From the NCBI RefSeq assembly GCF_005222915.1, contig NZ_STFX01000009.1:1-34594 (forward strand): a stretch of DNA of 34,594 nucleotides, in the 5' to 3' direction. Source of the stretch: Rhizobium sp. FKL33. Lineage in GTDB: Bacteria; Pseudomonadota; Alphaproteobacteria; Rhizobiales; Rhizobiaceae. Below the pieces are notes generated by a model that was not told the DNA's origin, did not search any database, and was given only the letters and a program-made list of their open reading frames with translations. The position numbers and the translations under genes are program-made. Below, one piece after another: positions 14,023-23,312 of this stretch. Each line of letters opens with the position of its first letter. Positions within the stretch are counted from its first letter, which is position 1.

Positions 14023-16533
14023 ATGGACGCGAAGACAGAATGGAGCGGCGAGGGTGGGTTGCCGCCTCTGTTCAGCCGCTGGTTTGCCGAGCGCGGCTGG
14101 TCGCCGCGTCCGCATCAGCTGGCGCTTCTCGACAAGACCGCCGACGGTCGTTCGGCGCTGCTCATCGCCCCCACCGGCGCCGGCAAGACGCTGGCCGGTT
14201 TCCTGCCTTCGCTCGTCGATCTCCACCGCCGCGGCAAGCCGAAGCCCGGAACCGGCTTCCACGGCGTTCACACGCTTTATATCTCGCCGCTCAAGGCGCT
14301 GGCTGTCGATATCGAGCGCAATCTCGAACGCCCGGTCGCCGAGATGGGGCTGCCCATCACCATCGAAACGCGCACCGGCGATACGCCGCAGCACAAGCGC
14401 TCGCGCCAAAGGCTCAATCCGCCCGATATCCTGCTGACGACGCCCGAACAGCTGGCGCTGCTGATTGCATCGAAAGAGGCCGAGCGGTTTTTCAGGGATT
14501 TGCGCTTCGTCGTGTTCGACGAATTGCATTCGCTGGTCACCTCCAAGCGCGGCCATCTGCTGTCGCTCGGGCTCGCCCGGTTGCGCAAGCTCGCGCCGGA
14601 GGTTCGCACGATCGGGCTGTCGGCCACCGTCGCCGATCCCGATGATCTCCGGCGCTGGCTGGTGGCGCAGCGGCCCGGCGAAATGTCCCTGTCCGAACTG
14701 GTGACGGTGTCCGGCGGCGCGCGTCCCGTCATCACCATTCTCGACACCGAAGAGCGCATTCCCTGGTCCGGCCATTCGGCGCGCTACGCCATGGGCGAGG
14801 TCTACAAGGCGATCGGCGAGCACCGCACCACGATCCTGTTCGTCAACACCCGCTCGCAGGCCGAGATGCTGTTTCAGGAGCTCTGGCGCATCAATGACGA
14901 CGATTTGCCGATCGCGCTCCATCACGGCTCGCTGGACGCCGGCCAACGCCGCAAGGTCGAGGCGGCCATGGCGGAAAACCGACTGCGCGCGGTGGTCGCC
15001 ACCTCCACGCTCGATCTCGGGCTCGATTGGGGCGATGTCGATCTCGTCATTCATATCGGCGCGCCCAAGGGCGCTTCGCGGCTCGCCCAGCGCATCGGCC
15101 GCTCCAATCACCGCATGGATGAGCCCAGCAAGGCCATTCTCGTGCCGGCCAACCGCTTCGAGGTGATGGAATGCCAGGCCGCCCTCGACGCCAATTACAT
15201 CGGCGCGCAGGATACGTCGCCGGTGGGGGAGGGCGCGCTCGACGTGCTCTGCCAGCACATCATGGGCCTCGCCTGCGCCGATCCCTTCGATGCGCTCGAG
15301 GTCTATGAGGAGATCACCAGCGCCTCGCCCTATGCGCATCTGAGCTGGGAGACCTTCGAACGCGCGCTCGATTTCGTCGCCACCGGCGGCTATGCGCTCC
15401 GCACCTATGAGCGCTACGCCAAGATCCGCAAGACCAAGGACGGGCTCTGGCGCGTCTCGCATCCCGCTTACGCCCAGCAATATCGCTTAAATGTCGGCAC
15501 CATCATCGAGGCGCCGATGATGAATGTGCGCATGGTGCGCAAGGGCAAGGGCGCGGTGGGGCGCGGCGGCCCGGTGCTTGGCCAGGTCGAGGAATATTTC
15601 CTCGAACAGCTCTCGGCCGGCGACACATTCCTGTTTTCCGGCAAGGTGTTGCGCTTCGAGGGCATCCGCGAGAACGAATGCCTGGTCTCCGACGCCTTTT
15701 CGCAAGATCCGAAGATCCCGGCCTATGCCGGCGGCAAGTTTCCGCTCTCCACCTATCTCGCCGACGGCGTGCGCGCCATGCTGGATGATCCCGAGAAGCG
15801 CAAGACCCTGCCCGATCAGGTGCGCGACTGGCTATCCATCCAGGCGGAGAAATCCGTGCTGCCCAAGCGCGACGAATTGCTGATCGAGACCTTTCCGCGC
15901 GGCAATCGCCACTACATGGTCGCCTATCCCTTCGAAGGCCGGCTCGCGCATCAGACTTTGGGCATGTTGCTGACCCGCAGGCTCGATCGCGCCGGCGCCA
16001 AGCCGCTCGGTTTCGTCGCCACCGATTATGCCCTGGCCATCTGGGGCTTGGAGGATATGGGCGCGCATTTCGCCCACCGCCGCCCCTCCATCCATGACCT
16101 CTTCGACGAGGATATGCTGGGCGACGATCTCGAAGCCTGGCTCAACGAGACCTGGCTACTCAAGCGCACCTTCCGCTATTGCGCCGTCATCGCCGGCCTG
16201 ATCGAGCGCCGCCATCCCGGCAAGGAGAAGACCGGACGCCAGGTTACGGTGTCTGCCGACCTCATCTATGACGTGCTGCGCAATCACGAGCCCGATCACA
16301 TCCTGCTCGAAGCCACGCGTCACGACGCCGCGCAGGGACTTTTGGACATTCAGCGGCTTGGCGATATGCTCAAGCGAATCAAGGGGCATATCCGGCTGAT
16401 GCGCCTCGAGCAGATTTCGCCGCTCGCCGTGCCGATCATGCTCGAAGTCGGTAAGGAATCGGTCGGCTCCGCCGCCGACGAAGCGCTGCTGGCCGAAGCC
16501 TCCGACGATCTGATACGGGATGCGATGAATTGA
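14023..16533 (+). CDS. Ligase-associated DNA damage response DEXH-box helicase (Lhr-like)
   Basis: An 836-residue superfamily 2 helicase of the Lhr group. Walker A is APTGAGKT (49-56), the DEXH box is DELH (166-169), motif III is GLSATVADP, and motif VI is QRIGRSNHR. After the RecA-like core come the winged-helix and Lhr core parts (PAYAQQYRLNVGTI, GQVEEYFLEQLSAGDTFLFSGKVLRFEGI, FEGRLAHQTLGMLLTRRL). This matches the 'ligase-associated' subgroup that normally clusters with an ATP-dependent DNA ligase, an exonuclease and PdeM. Here only pdeM follows; ligase and exonuclease are not in the window. The length is normal for the family. It is divergent from the Rrf2 gene. Confidence 0.95.
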   Translation: MDAKTEWSGEGGLPPLFSRWFAERGWSPRPHQLALLDKTADGRSALLIAPTGAGKTLAGFLPSLVDLHRRGKPKPGTGFHGVHTLYISPLKALAVDIERNLERPVAEMGLPITIETRTGDTPQHKRSRQRLNPPDILLTTPEQLALLIASKEAERFFRDLRFVVFDELHSLVTSKRGHLLSLGLARLRKLAPEVRTIGLSATVADPDDLRRWLVAQRPGEMSLSELVTVSGGARPVITILDTEERIPWSGHSARYAMGEVYKAIGEHRTTILFVNTRSQAEMLFQELWRINDDDLPIALHHGSLDAGQRRKVEAAMAENRLRAVVATSTLDLGLDWGDVDLVIHIGAPKGASRLAQRIGRSNHRMDEPSKAILVPANRFEVMECQAALDANYIGAQDTSPVGEGALDVLCQHIMGLACADPFDALEVYEEITSASPYAHLSWETFERALDFVATGGYALRTYERYAKIRKTKDGLWRVSHPAYAQQYRLNVGTIIEAPMMNVRMVRKGKGAVGRGGPVLGQVEEYFLEQLSAGDTFLFSGKVLRFEGIRENECLVSDAFSQDPKIPAYAGGKFPLSTYLADGVRAMLDDPEKRKTLPDQVRDWLSIQAEKSVLPKRDELLIETFPRGNRHYMVAYPFEGRLAHQTLGMLLTRRLDRAGAKPLGFVATDYALAIWGLEDMGAHFAHRRPSIHDLFDEDMLGDDLEAWLNETWLLKRTFRYCAVIAGLIERRHPGKEKTGRQVTVSADLIYDVLRNHEPDHILLEATRHDAAQGLLDIQRLGDMLKRIKGHIRLMRLEQISPLAVPIMLEVGKESVGSAADEALLAEASDDLIRDAMN

Positions 16534-16557
16534 ACTGGACTGATCCGAGCGTGAGGC

Positions 16558-16716
16558 CACCCCCCTCTGCCCTGCCGGGCCTCTCCCCTTCAGGGGGGGA
16601 GATTGGCTGGCGGGACGACCTTCGCCCGGATTTCGGCGGTTGTTGTCGAGGCGAGAGCCATCCTCCTTCGATCTCCCCCCTTGAGGGGGAGATGCCCGGC
16701 AGGGCAGAGGGGGGCA
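16558..16716. repeat. Long inverted repeat (palindromic intergenic element) between helicase and pdeM
   Basis: About 45 bases at 16558-16603 recur in inverted form at 16671-16716. Each arm combines CCCCCCTCTGCCCTGCCGGGC with a small inner palindrome (CTCCCC-TT-GGGGGAG type). The arms differ at a few positions. The ~67-base centre holds no gene. This is a dispersed Hyphomicrobiales-type palindromic repeat. The right arm holds the G-rich stretch that precedes the pdeM start codon. Confidence 0.85.
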
Positions 16717-16723
16717 ACCCCGC

Positions 16724-17446
16724 ATGACCCGCCTTGCCAGAAACCTCCAAACACCGCACGATCCCGCCGCCGTCTGCGAAGCCGAACTCAACGGCCAGCG
16801 CCTGATTCTCGATCCGCTCGGCGCGCTCGTGCTGCCCGTGCACGGCCTGCTCTGCGTCTCTGATCTCCATCTCGAAAAGGGCGCGGCCTATGCCCGTCGC
16901 GGCCAGATGCTGCCGCCCTGGGATACGCTCGCGACGCTCAGGCTTCTCGAAGCCGTGATCGCCCGGCATGATCCGCGTATCGTCGTCTCGCTCGGCGACA
17001 ACTTTCACGATCGCCGCGGCGCCGATCTGATGCCCATGGAGTTCCGCACCTATCTCGAAAGCCTGATGCGCGGCCGGGAGTGGATCTGGATATCAGGCAA
17101 TCATGATCCCGACGGCGTCGGCGCGCTGTCCGGAACACAGGCCGACAGCCTGCATTTCGCCGGCCTCACCTTTCGGCATGAGCCGGGCGCCGCCTGCGAG
17201 GTCGGCGAGGTCGCCGGTCACTTACATCCCGCCGCCACGCTGGTGCGTCGGTCGCGCGGCGTGCGCCGCCCCTGTTTCGCGCTCGATGCGCGACGCCTGA
17301 TCATGCCCTCGTTCGGGGTGATGACCGGCGGGCTCGATCTCGATCATCGGGCTTTCAACGGTCTGTTCGAAAAGAACAGGCTCACCGCGCATCTCCTGAG
17401 CCAGGGGCGCATTCATTCCTTCGCCTATGCGGCGTTGCGAGGATAG
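16724..17446 (+). CDS. pdeM: Ligase-associated DNA damage response endonuclease PdeM
   Basis: A 240-residue calcineurin-like metallophosphoesterase. All metal-binding motifs are visible: D47-L-H49 (SDLHLEKG), G91-D92-N-F-H95-D (LGDNFHDRRG), G125-N126-H127-D128 (GNHDPDG) and H166-L-H168 (GHLHP). SDLHLEKGAAYARRG is the signature of the PdeM group, which is DNA-repair associated and lies next to the Lhr-like helicase in many proteobacteria. The start at ATG 16724 follows the inverted repeat; its only possible ribosome site is the G-rich end of that repeat (16708-16714). The final residues (IHSFAYAALRG) are complete. Confidence 0.94.
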   Translation: MTRLARNLQTPHDPAAVCEAELNGQRLILDPLGALVLPVHGLLCVSDLHLEKGAAYARRGQMLPPWDTLATLRLLEAVIARHDPRIVVSLGDNFHDRRGADLMPMEFRTYLESLMRGREWIWISGNHDPDGVGALSGTQADSLHFAGLTFRHEPGAACEVGEVAGHLHPAATLVRRSRGVRRPCFALDARRLIMPSFGVMTGGLDLDHRAFNGLFEKNRLTAHLLSQGRIHSFAYAALRG

Positions 17447-17448
17447 TT

Positions 17449-18249
17449 TCAATCCCGACGGAACATCACGCTCGCCGTCCAGCCTGTGAGGGCTGCGAGC
17501 AGCACCGCGACGATGCCGTAAATGAGCGGATCATCCTCGGCCGCGCGGGTGATCATCTGTTCCAGGCCGGTCTTCTGCACATGCAGCTTGAGTTCCTTTT
17601 CGGCGACATACTGGCCGGATTTGAACACCACGGCGCGGATCGTATGCGTGCCGTTCGGGATGTCGGCCGGGATGTGGATATTCGCCTGGAACAGCGAAGA
17701 GGAGACGAAGGAGACGCCGCCCGGGTTGGTCTGGTAGAGCCTCGCCTTTTCCTTCAGCCCGAGAAAGGCGTCGCGATATTCGGTAAGCTGTTCGGCGCGA
17801 CCGGAGAAGGTCGAGGGCACCACTTTCACCGCCGGCAGCCCGACGCCGTGGGTGTAGAGTTCGAGCGGCGTGGCGATGTCGGCAATGACCTTGGTCGAGG
17901 CCATCGACAGCGATTCCGGCATACGCTCGAAGGTCACGGCGTGGCGGTTGATCCACACGCCCATCACCCGGTCCTTCTTGCGCACGGTCACGAAGTCGCG
18001 CGGGCCTTCGAGAGACACGACGATGTCATAGGCGCCGATGGCGAGCAGATAGGGGTCGACATTTTCGAGCGAGCCGAACACAGTCACATCGGTGCCGGCG
18101 AAATCAGGCGCGATGGCGATTTCACGCGAGGACACGCCGATATTGATCGCCTCGCGCTGTACGGGCCGCGGCGGCCCGCCGATCGGTTCGGCCAGCGCCG
18201 GCCCCCAGAGAAGCGCCAGCCAGGCGAGGGCGGTCGCAATCCTTCTCAT
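17449..18249 (-). CDS. TIGR02186 family membrane-anchored protein
   Basis: A 266-residue protein with an N-terminal signal sequence (MRRIATALAWLALLWGPALA) and a single C-terminal membrane span (YGIVAVLLAALTGWTASVMF). The periplasmic middle part contains AINIGVSSREIAIAPDFAGTD and later HIPADIPNGTHTIRAVVFKSGQYV, the pattern of the TIGR02186 family, whose role is unknown. The frame runs on upstream to 18780 but that part is a shadow of the neighbouring gene. The start ATG 18249 overlaps the TauE/SafE stop by 4 bases (ATGA), so the two are coupled and may act together in anion export. Confidence 0.9.
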   Translation of the reverse strand: MRRIATALAWLALLWGPALAEPIGGPPRPVQREAINIGVSSREIAIAPDFAGTDVTVFGSLENVDPYLLAIGAYDIVVSLEGPRDFVTVRKKDRVMGVWINRHAVTFERMPESLSMASTKVIADIATPLELYTHGVGLPAVKVVPSTFSGRAEQLTEYRDAFLGLKEKARLYQTNPGGVSFVSSSLFQANIHIPADIPNGTHTIRAVVFKSGQYVAEKELKLHVQKTGLEQMITRAAEDDPLIYGIVAVLLAALTGWTASVMFRRD

Positions 18250-19169
18250 TGTCCAGCCCCCGAACGGGCGATCGAATAAAGATCGGCCGGCGGCAGGAAG
18301 AGATCGATGGCGAGGCGCAGGCCCACGGCGAGGATCAAGAGCGCCAGCAGCGCGCGCAACTGTTCGGCCTTCAGCTTCTGGCCGACGCGGACGCCATACT
18401 GCGCCGCCACCACGCCCGACAGCATCAGGATGAAGGCGAGCACGATATCCACCGTGTGGTTGGTCACCGCCTGCACAATGGTGGAATAAGTCGAGACGAA
18501 GATAATCTGGAACAGCGAGGTGCCGACGACGACGCTTGTGGGAATGCGCAGGAGATAGATCATCGCCGGCACCATGATGAAGCCGCCGCCGACCCCCATC
18601 ACCGAGGTCAGCACCCCGACGCCGAAGCCGAGTCCCGCCACCGGGATCACCGACAGATAGATCTTGGATTTCTTGAAGCGCATCTTGAAGGGCAGGCGAT
18701 GCACCCAGTTGTGCTGGGCGCGCTTGACCGTCACCGTCTCGTTGTTCCGGGCGCGACGCATGGCGTTGACGCTTTCCCACATCATCAGCCCGCCGACGCT
18801 GGTCAGCAACGCCACGTAGAGAAGCGAAATCACCAGATCGAGCTGACCAAGCGCCCGCAGCGCCGAAAAGATCCAGATGCCGACGGTTGCGCCGAGCAGG
18901 CCTCCGAGCAAGAGCACCGTGCCGAGCTTCAAATCAATCGTGCCGCGTCGGAAATGGGTTATAGCGCCGGAAATCGAGGAGGCCACGACCTGATTAGCGC
19001 CGGTGGCGACCGCGATGGCCGGCGGCACGTTGTAGAAGATCAGGAGCGGCGTGATCAGAAAGCCGCCGCCGACGCCGAACATGCCCGACAGGAAGCCGAC
19101 GGCGGCGCCCATGCCGAGAATGATCAGGATATTGGCCGACAATTCGGCGATCGGCAGATAGATCGACAC
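18246..19169 (-). CDS. TauE/SafE family sulfite/anion exporter
   Basis: A 307-residue inner-membrane protein with about eight spans and two related halves, each opening with a Gly-rich segment: VGFLSGMFGVGGGFLITPLL and VLTSVMGVGGGFIMVPAMIYLL. This repeated G-x-G-G-G-F motif marks TauE/SafE permeases, which export sulfite, sulfoacetate or similar anions; the substrate here is unknown. The start is GTG 19169, supported by AAGGAG at 19174-19179. It is followed at once by the TIGR02186 gene, a fixed partner in Alphaproteobacteria. Confidence 0.93.
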   Translation of the reverse strand: MSIYLPIAELSANILIILGMGAAVGFLSGMFGVGGGFLITPLLIFYNVPPAIAVATGANQVVASSISGAITHFRRGTIDLKLGTVLLLGGLLGATVGIWIFSALRALGQLDLVISLLYVALLTSVGGLMMWESVNAMRRARNNETVTVKRAQHNWVHRLPFKMRFKKSKIYLSVIPVAGLGFGVGVLTSVMGVGGGFIMVPAMIYLLRIPTSVVVGTSLFQIIFVSTYSTIVQAVTNHTVDIVLAFILMLSGVVAAQYGVRVGQKLKAEQLRALLALLILAVGLRLAIDLFLPPADLYSIARSGAGQ

Positions 19170-19283
19170 AGGCGCTCCTTGCAGAAAAAAAGGAGGTTTT
19201 CAGGTCGGGTCGCCCCGTCCTGTTCAAGAGTGTTACAGATTGGCTTTAAGGAACTGTTGCGCCGCAAAAATGACGGTGTCAAC

Positions 19284-19306
19284 CGCGACGGACGCGCCGT
19301 CGCGGA
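19284..19306. terminator. Strong GC hairpin between the PodJ-like gene and the TauE gene
   Basis: CCGCGACGG (19284-19292) and CCGTCGCGG (19298-19306) form a 9-bp stem with a 5-base loop, 70 bases after the PodJ-like stop on the minus strand. No T-run follows directly, so it is at best a weak intrinsic terminator or an mRNA-stabilising hairpin. On the minus strand the stem is followed by TTGACA, which could be a -35 element for the TauE transcript. Confidence 0.4.
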
Positions 19307-19376
19307 TATAATGAATTAACCATTTCGCCATGGATTCCACCGGTTAAGTGGACTTCCTCGCCTGATCCGGGATGAG

Positions 19377-22300
19377 TCAGGACGGCTTCTTGTTATGCTT
19401 GAGAAGTTCCTTGACCAGCGCCTCGTCGATCTTGCCGGTCGGCTCCTGGCCGACCTTTTTCTGGAAGGCCTTGATCGCCTCGACGGTCTTCTTGCCGATT
19501 TCGCCGTCGGCGGGGCCGGCGTCGAAACCGTTGTTGTTGAGGATCGCCTGGATGTTGCGGATCGCCTTTTTCATGTCGACGCTGGCCGTGGTGTTGGCCT
19601 TGGCGATCCAGTCGTCCGGGATGACCGGATTGTTGGCGTCTTCGTCGACAGGGGCTGCGCGCCACAGATCCACTTCGGCCTTGGCGGCCTTCAGTTTCTC
19701 GGCGCCCAGCGCATTGGCCACTTCATCGCGCTTCTGCGCGGCGTCCTGGTCGCCCTGCATGGCCGCGACCGCGAACCATTTGTAGGACTGGGCGAGATCC
19801 TGCGGCACGCCGTTGCCCCGCGCATAGAGGATGGCGAGATTGTACTGGCTGTCGCGGACATTGCGCTCGGCGGCTTCCTTGAACCAGCGGGCGGCTTCGG
19901 TGAAGTCCGGCTTGCCTTCGACGCCGGTGGCGTTCAGCACCGCGAGATTGTGCATGGCGCTGGTGTTGCCCTGTCCGGCGGCCTGGGCATAGAGGGCGCG
20001 CGCTTTGGCGATGTCGCGGTCGACGCCCAGACCCTTTTCAAAGATGCTGGCGAGCCGGTACTGGGCGGGCGCGAAACCGGCGTCGGCGGCGCGCTGATAC
20101 CAGGTCACGGCCGCCTTGGGATCGGCGGCCATGCCGCGTCCGTCGGCGTAACGCGCGCCGATCTCGAAGAAGGCGAGCGGATCGGCCTTCTTGGCCGCGG
20201 CCACCAGCGACGCCGGCTTGAGATCGGCGGGCGTTTCGATCTCTGCGGCTTGCGGCGGCTCCGTCGTCGCCGGAGCGACGTGGGCAGGCGCTGCGGCTTC
20301 CGTGGCGGGGGCTGCGTCAGCCTGTTCGGCGGCTGCGGGCTCCAGAGGCGTTGCCGGTTCGGCGTTCGCCTGGGCGTCTTCGATCTGCGCGTCGCCGAAG
20401 GGCTGAGCGGGCGGCGGTTCGGACGACGAAGCGTCTGCGGTCTCGACCGGCGCCATCTCGGCTTCAGCCGGCGCGGCGTTGTCGGCGATAGCCGGCTGCT
20501 CGGCGCTTTCGACGGCGCCGCTGGTCTTGTCCTCGACCGGCGCGGACACCGCCTGCGGTTCGGCCCTGCTGTTGATGAGGTTCGACACCAGCGGATAGGA
20601 CAGCATCAGGAGCAGCACCGCGCCCGCCGCGAGCAGCAGCGGACGGCGCGCCTGGCTGTCGTTTTTCTTCGCCTGAGGCTTCGTCGCGCCCTTGGCCGAT
20701 GTCTTGCCCGCCTTCAGCGGTTGCTGCATGCCGGCTTCGCGGGCGGCGGCCTGGGCGGCGCGGCGGGCGGCGGCGATTACGTCGGCGGGACCCGCCTCGG
20801 CGGCGCGGCCGGATTTCTGGCCGGCGCGCACTTTTTCCATGATCTTGCGCACATCGGGGGCGGTTCCGCCCGGTTCGATCAGCAGACTGTCGTCGGCGGC
20901 GTCGGGCTCGGCGCCGGCTGGATCGAGAGCGGGCGCTTCGGCGACCGCCACCCGCTCCGCAGGAGTCTTCTTGGATGGCTTGAGCTTGGCGGCGAGGCTG
21001 GCGATCAGGCTGGTCGGGCGCGGCTTCGCCGGCTCGGCGCTGGGCGCGGCGGGCGCCTCCACATCCTCGGCGATGGCCGCGGCGGCGGCTTCGGAGAAAT
21101 CCTCGTCCTCGAACACGTCGACGGTCGCAGCGGCGCGCGGCGCAGGACGCGGAGCCGCAGCGGGTTCTGCGGATTTTAACGGCGCGCGCGGCGGGGGGGC
21201 GTTTTCCTCAAGCGGCGCCCTGAAGACCGGTTCGGCGGCGCGGGGCATTACCGGCGCGTCGTCGCGACGCGGGCGCTCGGTGGCGACGCTGAGATCGTCG
21301 AGCCGGCGGGCGATCTGGGTCAGCGTCTGGTGAAGCGCCGAGAAGGTTTCCGCCGTGCGTTCCTCGCTGGAGCGCGCATAGGTTTCGAGCGCGCGCAGGT
21401 CTTCGGTCAGCGCGCTCAGCGCCGAAAGATCGACATGGCTCGCGCCCTGGCCGTTGGCGCCGGCTCTGGCATAGGCCTCCACCACGGCTTCAGCCGCCTG
21501 GCGAGCCGCTTCGACGATGAATTCGTCGCTGGTGGCGATGTAATCCTCGATCACCGCCATGCTGCGGGTCAGTTCTTGCGGCGCGGCCTGCGGCTGCGAG
21601 GGCTGGCTGAGCAGGGACGACAACGAGGCGATCTGCTGTTCGAGATTGGCGAGCGCGCGGGTGTCCGAGGGCGGCGCGGCGGCCGTTTCCTCGAGCCTTG
21701 CGGCGATATCCGAGAGGCGGTTTTCGAGATGGCTGAAATCCGGCGCTGCGAAGGAACCGACCTCGGTCGGGCGATCGAAGTCGTCGAGCCGGCGCGCGAG
21801 AAGATCGAGACGGTCGATCAGAGGAGCCGGGTCGTTGTCGCCCAGCCGGTCGATCTTGCGCGAGAGATCGGCGAGATGGCCGGCGAGGCCGGAATCGTCG
21901 CGATCTTCCAGGCTGCGTTCGATCAGGCCCGACAGTTCGGCGATGCGCTGTTCGAGCTTCTGCGTCTCTTCGTCGGCGGCGAGATCCTCGATCCGCTGCG
22001 TCAGGAGTTCGATGCGCTGGGCGAGCCCGGATTCCTCGTTCTGCCGATGCAGCGCGTCGATATGCCGGCCGAGATCGCCGATGCGCTTTTCTATCGATTG
22101 CAGCGCGGCGTGGTCCTTGCTGTTGTCGGCTTGGCGTACGCTTGCGGCGATGGCGCGGCTGATTTCGTCGAGACGGCGGTCGAGACCCTCGAACTGGCCG
22201 CCGAGATCGTTCCTGGCCTCCACGCTGCGGCCCACGGATTCCACTGCGTCCGCAAGCGTGATCAGCTTGTCCTCGAGGGCGCGGATGGCCGGAGCGGCGT

Positions 22301-23123
22301 TGATCTCGCCGAGACCCGACTTTATGCCGTCGATGCGCCAGGCGATCTGCACCAACTCTTCCCGCAGCGCGTCCTGGTCTATGGCGTCGATTTTTCGCGC
22401 GGTGTTGTCCCAGATCTGTTCGGCGCGGTTCCATTTGTCGTCGAGCCGGCGGACGCTGTCTTCGCGGGCCAGACCCGCGGCCATGGTGCGGAGGTCCTCG
22501 ATCTCGGCGAGGAGATCGTCGACCCGCGGCGTCTGCTCGGCTTCTCCGAGCCGGCGGATGGTCTCGTTGAGCTTGAGGATCTCCTTGCGCACGAGGTCGC
22601 TCGCGCCGGCGCCGCCTGCGGCTGCGCCTTTCAGGCCGCGAATTTCTTCGCGGATGGCGTCGAAATTGTTGTGGCTCAAGCCCTGGCGCAGTTCGCCGCG
22701 CAGGGCTTCCAGCGTCGCCGCGATGTCGGCGAGCGCATCCTGCGTCTGCGGCTGACGCGCATAGGCGGGAGCGGGCGGAATGGCTTCCCTGGTGCGCGGG
22801 GGCTCACGACGGGTCTCATAGTCGTCATGCCCGCGGCGTTCCTGACGCTCGGGGCGGTCGCGCCGTTCCGGACGGCTGCGCTCCGCATCCGTGCGCAGCG
22901 TCCTGTCGGCTGCCGCCACGCGTTCGCGCACGGACGACAGCATACGCTGGCGTTCGAGGATCTCGTCGACCGAGCCCGGGTCCATATAGGCGGGGCGGCT
23001 GGGTGGGCGCCGCTCGCTCACAAGTCCCTGGATGCGCGCTTCGAGGCCTTCGATCGTCTTGCTCAACTGATCGAACGATGGCTTGCCGCCATGGCTAGAA
23101 TACTGTGATCGTGATCCGTTCAT
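19377..23123 (-). CDS. PodJ-like polarity protein: coiled coil, one membrane span, Sel1 repeats, peptidoglycan-binding domain
   Basis: A 1248-residue protein. Residues 1-~150 are charged and Pro/Arg-rich; ~150-620 form long coiled coils built from repeated 'L..R.D.L..' units; ~620-820 are Ala/Pro-rich. One membrane span (LLLAAGAVLLLMLSYPLVSNL) lies near 827-849. After a low-complexity Ala/Pro/Glu linker, Sel1 repeats cover ~978-1135 (for example FEIGARYADGRGMAADPKAA). A C-terminal peptidoglycan-binding module sits near 1183-1246 (IQAILNNNGFDAGPADGEIG). This order matches PodJ of Alphaproteobacteria, a polar scaffold: cytoplasmic coiled coil, periplasmic Sel1/PG domain. A role in polar growth or division is inferred. 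The start is ATG 23123; a very long AT-rich promoter region precedes it. Confidence 0.9.
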   Translation of the reverse strand: MNGSRSQYSSHGGKPSFDQLSKTIEGLEARIQGLVSERRPPSRPAYMDPGSVDEILERQRMLSSVRERVAAADRTLRTDAERSRPERRDRPERQERRGHDDYETRREPPRTREAIPPAPAYARQPQTQDALADIAATLEALRGELRQGLSHNNFDAIREEIRGLKGAAAGGAGASDLVRKEILKLNETIRRLGEAEQTPRVDDLLAEIEDLRTMAAGLAREDSVRRLDDKWNRAEQIWDNTARKIDAIDQDALREELVQIAWRIDGIKSGLGEINAAPAIRALEDKLITLADAVESVGRSVEARNDLGGQFEGLDRRLDEISRAIAASVRQADNSKDHAALQSIEKRIGDLGRHIDALHRQNEESGLAQRIELLTQRIEDLAADEETQKLEQRIAELSGLIERSLEDRDDSGLAGHLADLSRKIDRLGDNDPAPLIDRLDLLARRLDDFDRPTEVGSFAAPDFSHLENRLSDIAARLEETAAAPPSDTRALANLEQQIASLSSLLSQPSQPQAAPQELTRSMAVIEDYIATSDEFIVEAARQAAEAVVEAYARAGANGQGASHVDLSALSALTEDLRALETYARSSEERTAETFSALHQTLTQIARRLDDLSVATERPRRDDAPVMPRAAEPVFRAPLEENAPPPRAPLKSAEPAAAPRPAPRAAATVDVFEDEDFSEAAAAAIAEDVEAPAAPSAEPAKPRPTSLIASLAAKLKPSKKTPAERVAVAEAPALDPAGAEPDAADDSLLIEPGGTAPDVRKIMEKVRAGQKSGRAAEAGPADVIAAARRAAQAAAREAGMQQPLKAGKTSAKGATKPQAKKNDSQARRPLLLAAGAVLLLMLSYPLVSNLINSRAEPQAVSAPVEDKTSGAVESAEQPAIADNAAPAEAEMAPVETADASSSEPPPAQPFGDAQIEDAQANAEPATPLEPAAAEQADAAPATEAAAPAHVAPATTEPPQAAEIETPADLKPASLVAAAKKADPLAFFEIGARYADGRGMAADPKAAVTWYQRAADAGFAPAQYRLASIFEKGLGVDRDIAKARALYAQAAGQGNTSAMHNLAVLNATGVEGKPDFTEAARWFKEAAERNVRDSQYNLAILYARGNGVPQDLAQSYKWFAVAAMQGDQDAAQKRDEVANALGAEKLKAAKAEVDLWRAAPVDEDANNPVIPDDWIAKANTTASVDMKKAIRNIQAILNNNGFDAGPADGEIGKKTVEAIKAFQKKVGQEPTGKIDEALVKELLKHNKKPS

Positions 23124-23312
23124 GTGTCAGCTCGCTCGACGTCCAGGCCGGAATTCAGGTCGACCGATCGCGTCTCGTTTGTCGGCCCGGGCTGGCAAAG
23201 GCCCAAGCGCTTCGCGATAGCATGTGAGGCTTTCCTCGGGCTTTCGGCCTGCTTCGCGCGTAGACACAATCTCAATCATCCTTAACTTATGGAGCATGGA
23301 TAGTTAAACATG

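Noticed and set aside
17449-18780. Longer version of the TIGR02186 gene starting at 18780
   Set aside because: The extra part is an out-of-frame reading of TauE/SafE; the ATG at 18249 has a signal sequence and an ATGA junction.
20250-20560. Repetitive Ala/Pro/Glu-coding stretch that could look like a tandem array
   Set aside because: It is the low-complexity linker of the PodJ-like protein; there are no regular repeat units or spacers, so it is not a CRISPR or VNTR.
19395-23108. Two long rightward frames (594 and 592 codons) antisense to the PodJ-like gene
   Set aside because: Low-complexity shadows of the repetitive coiled-coil and Ala/Pro regions; no recognisable domains.
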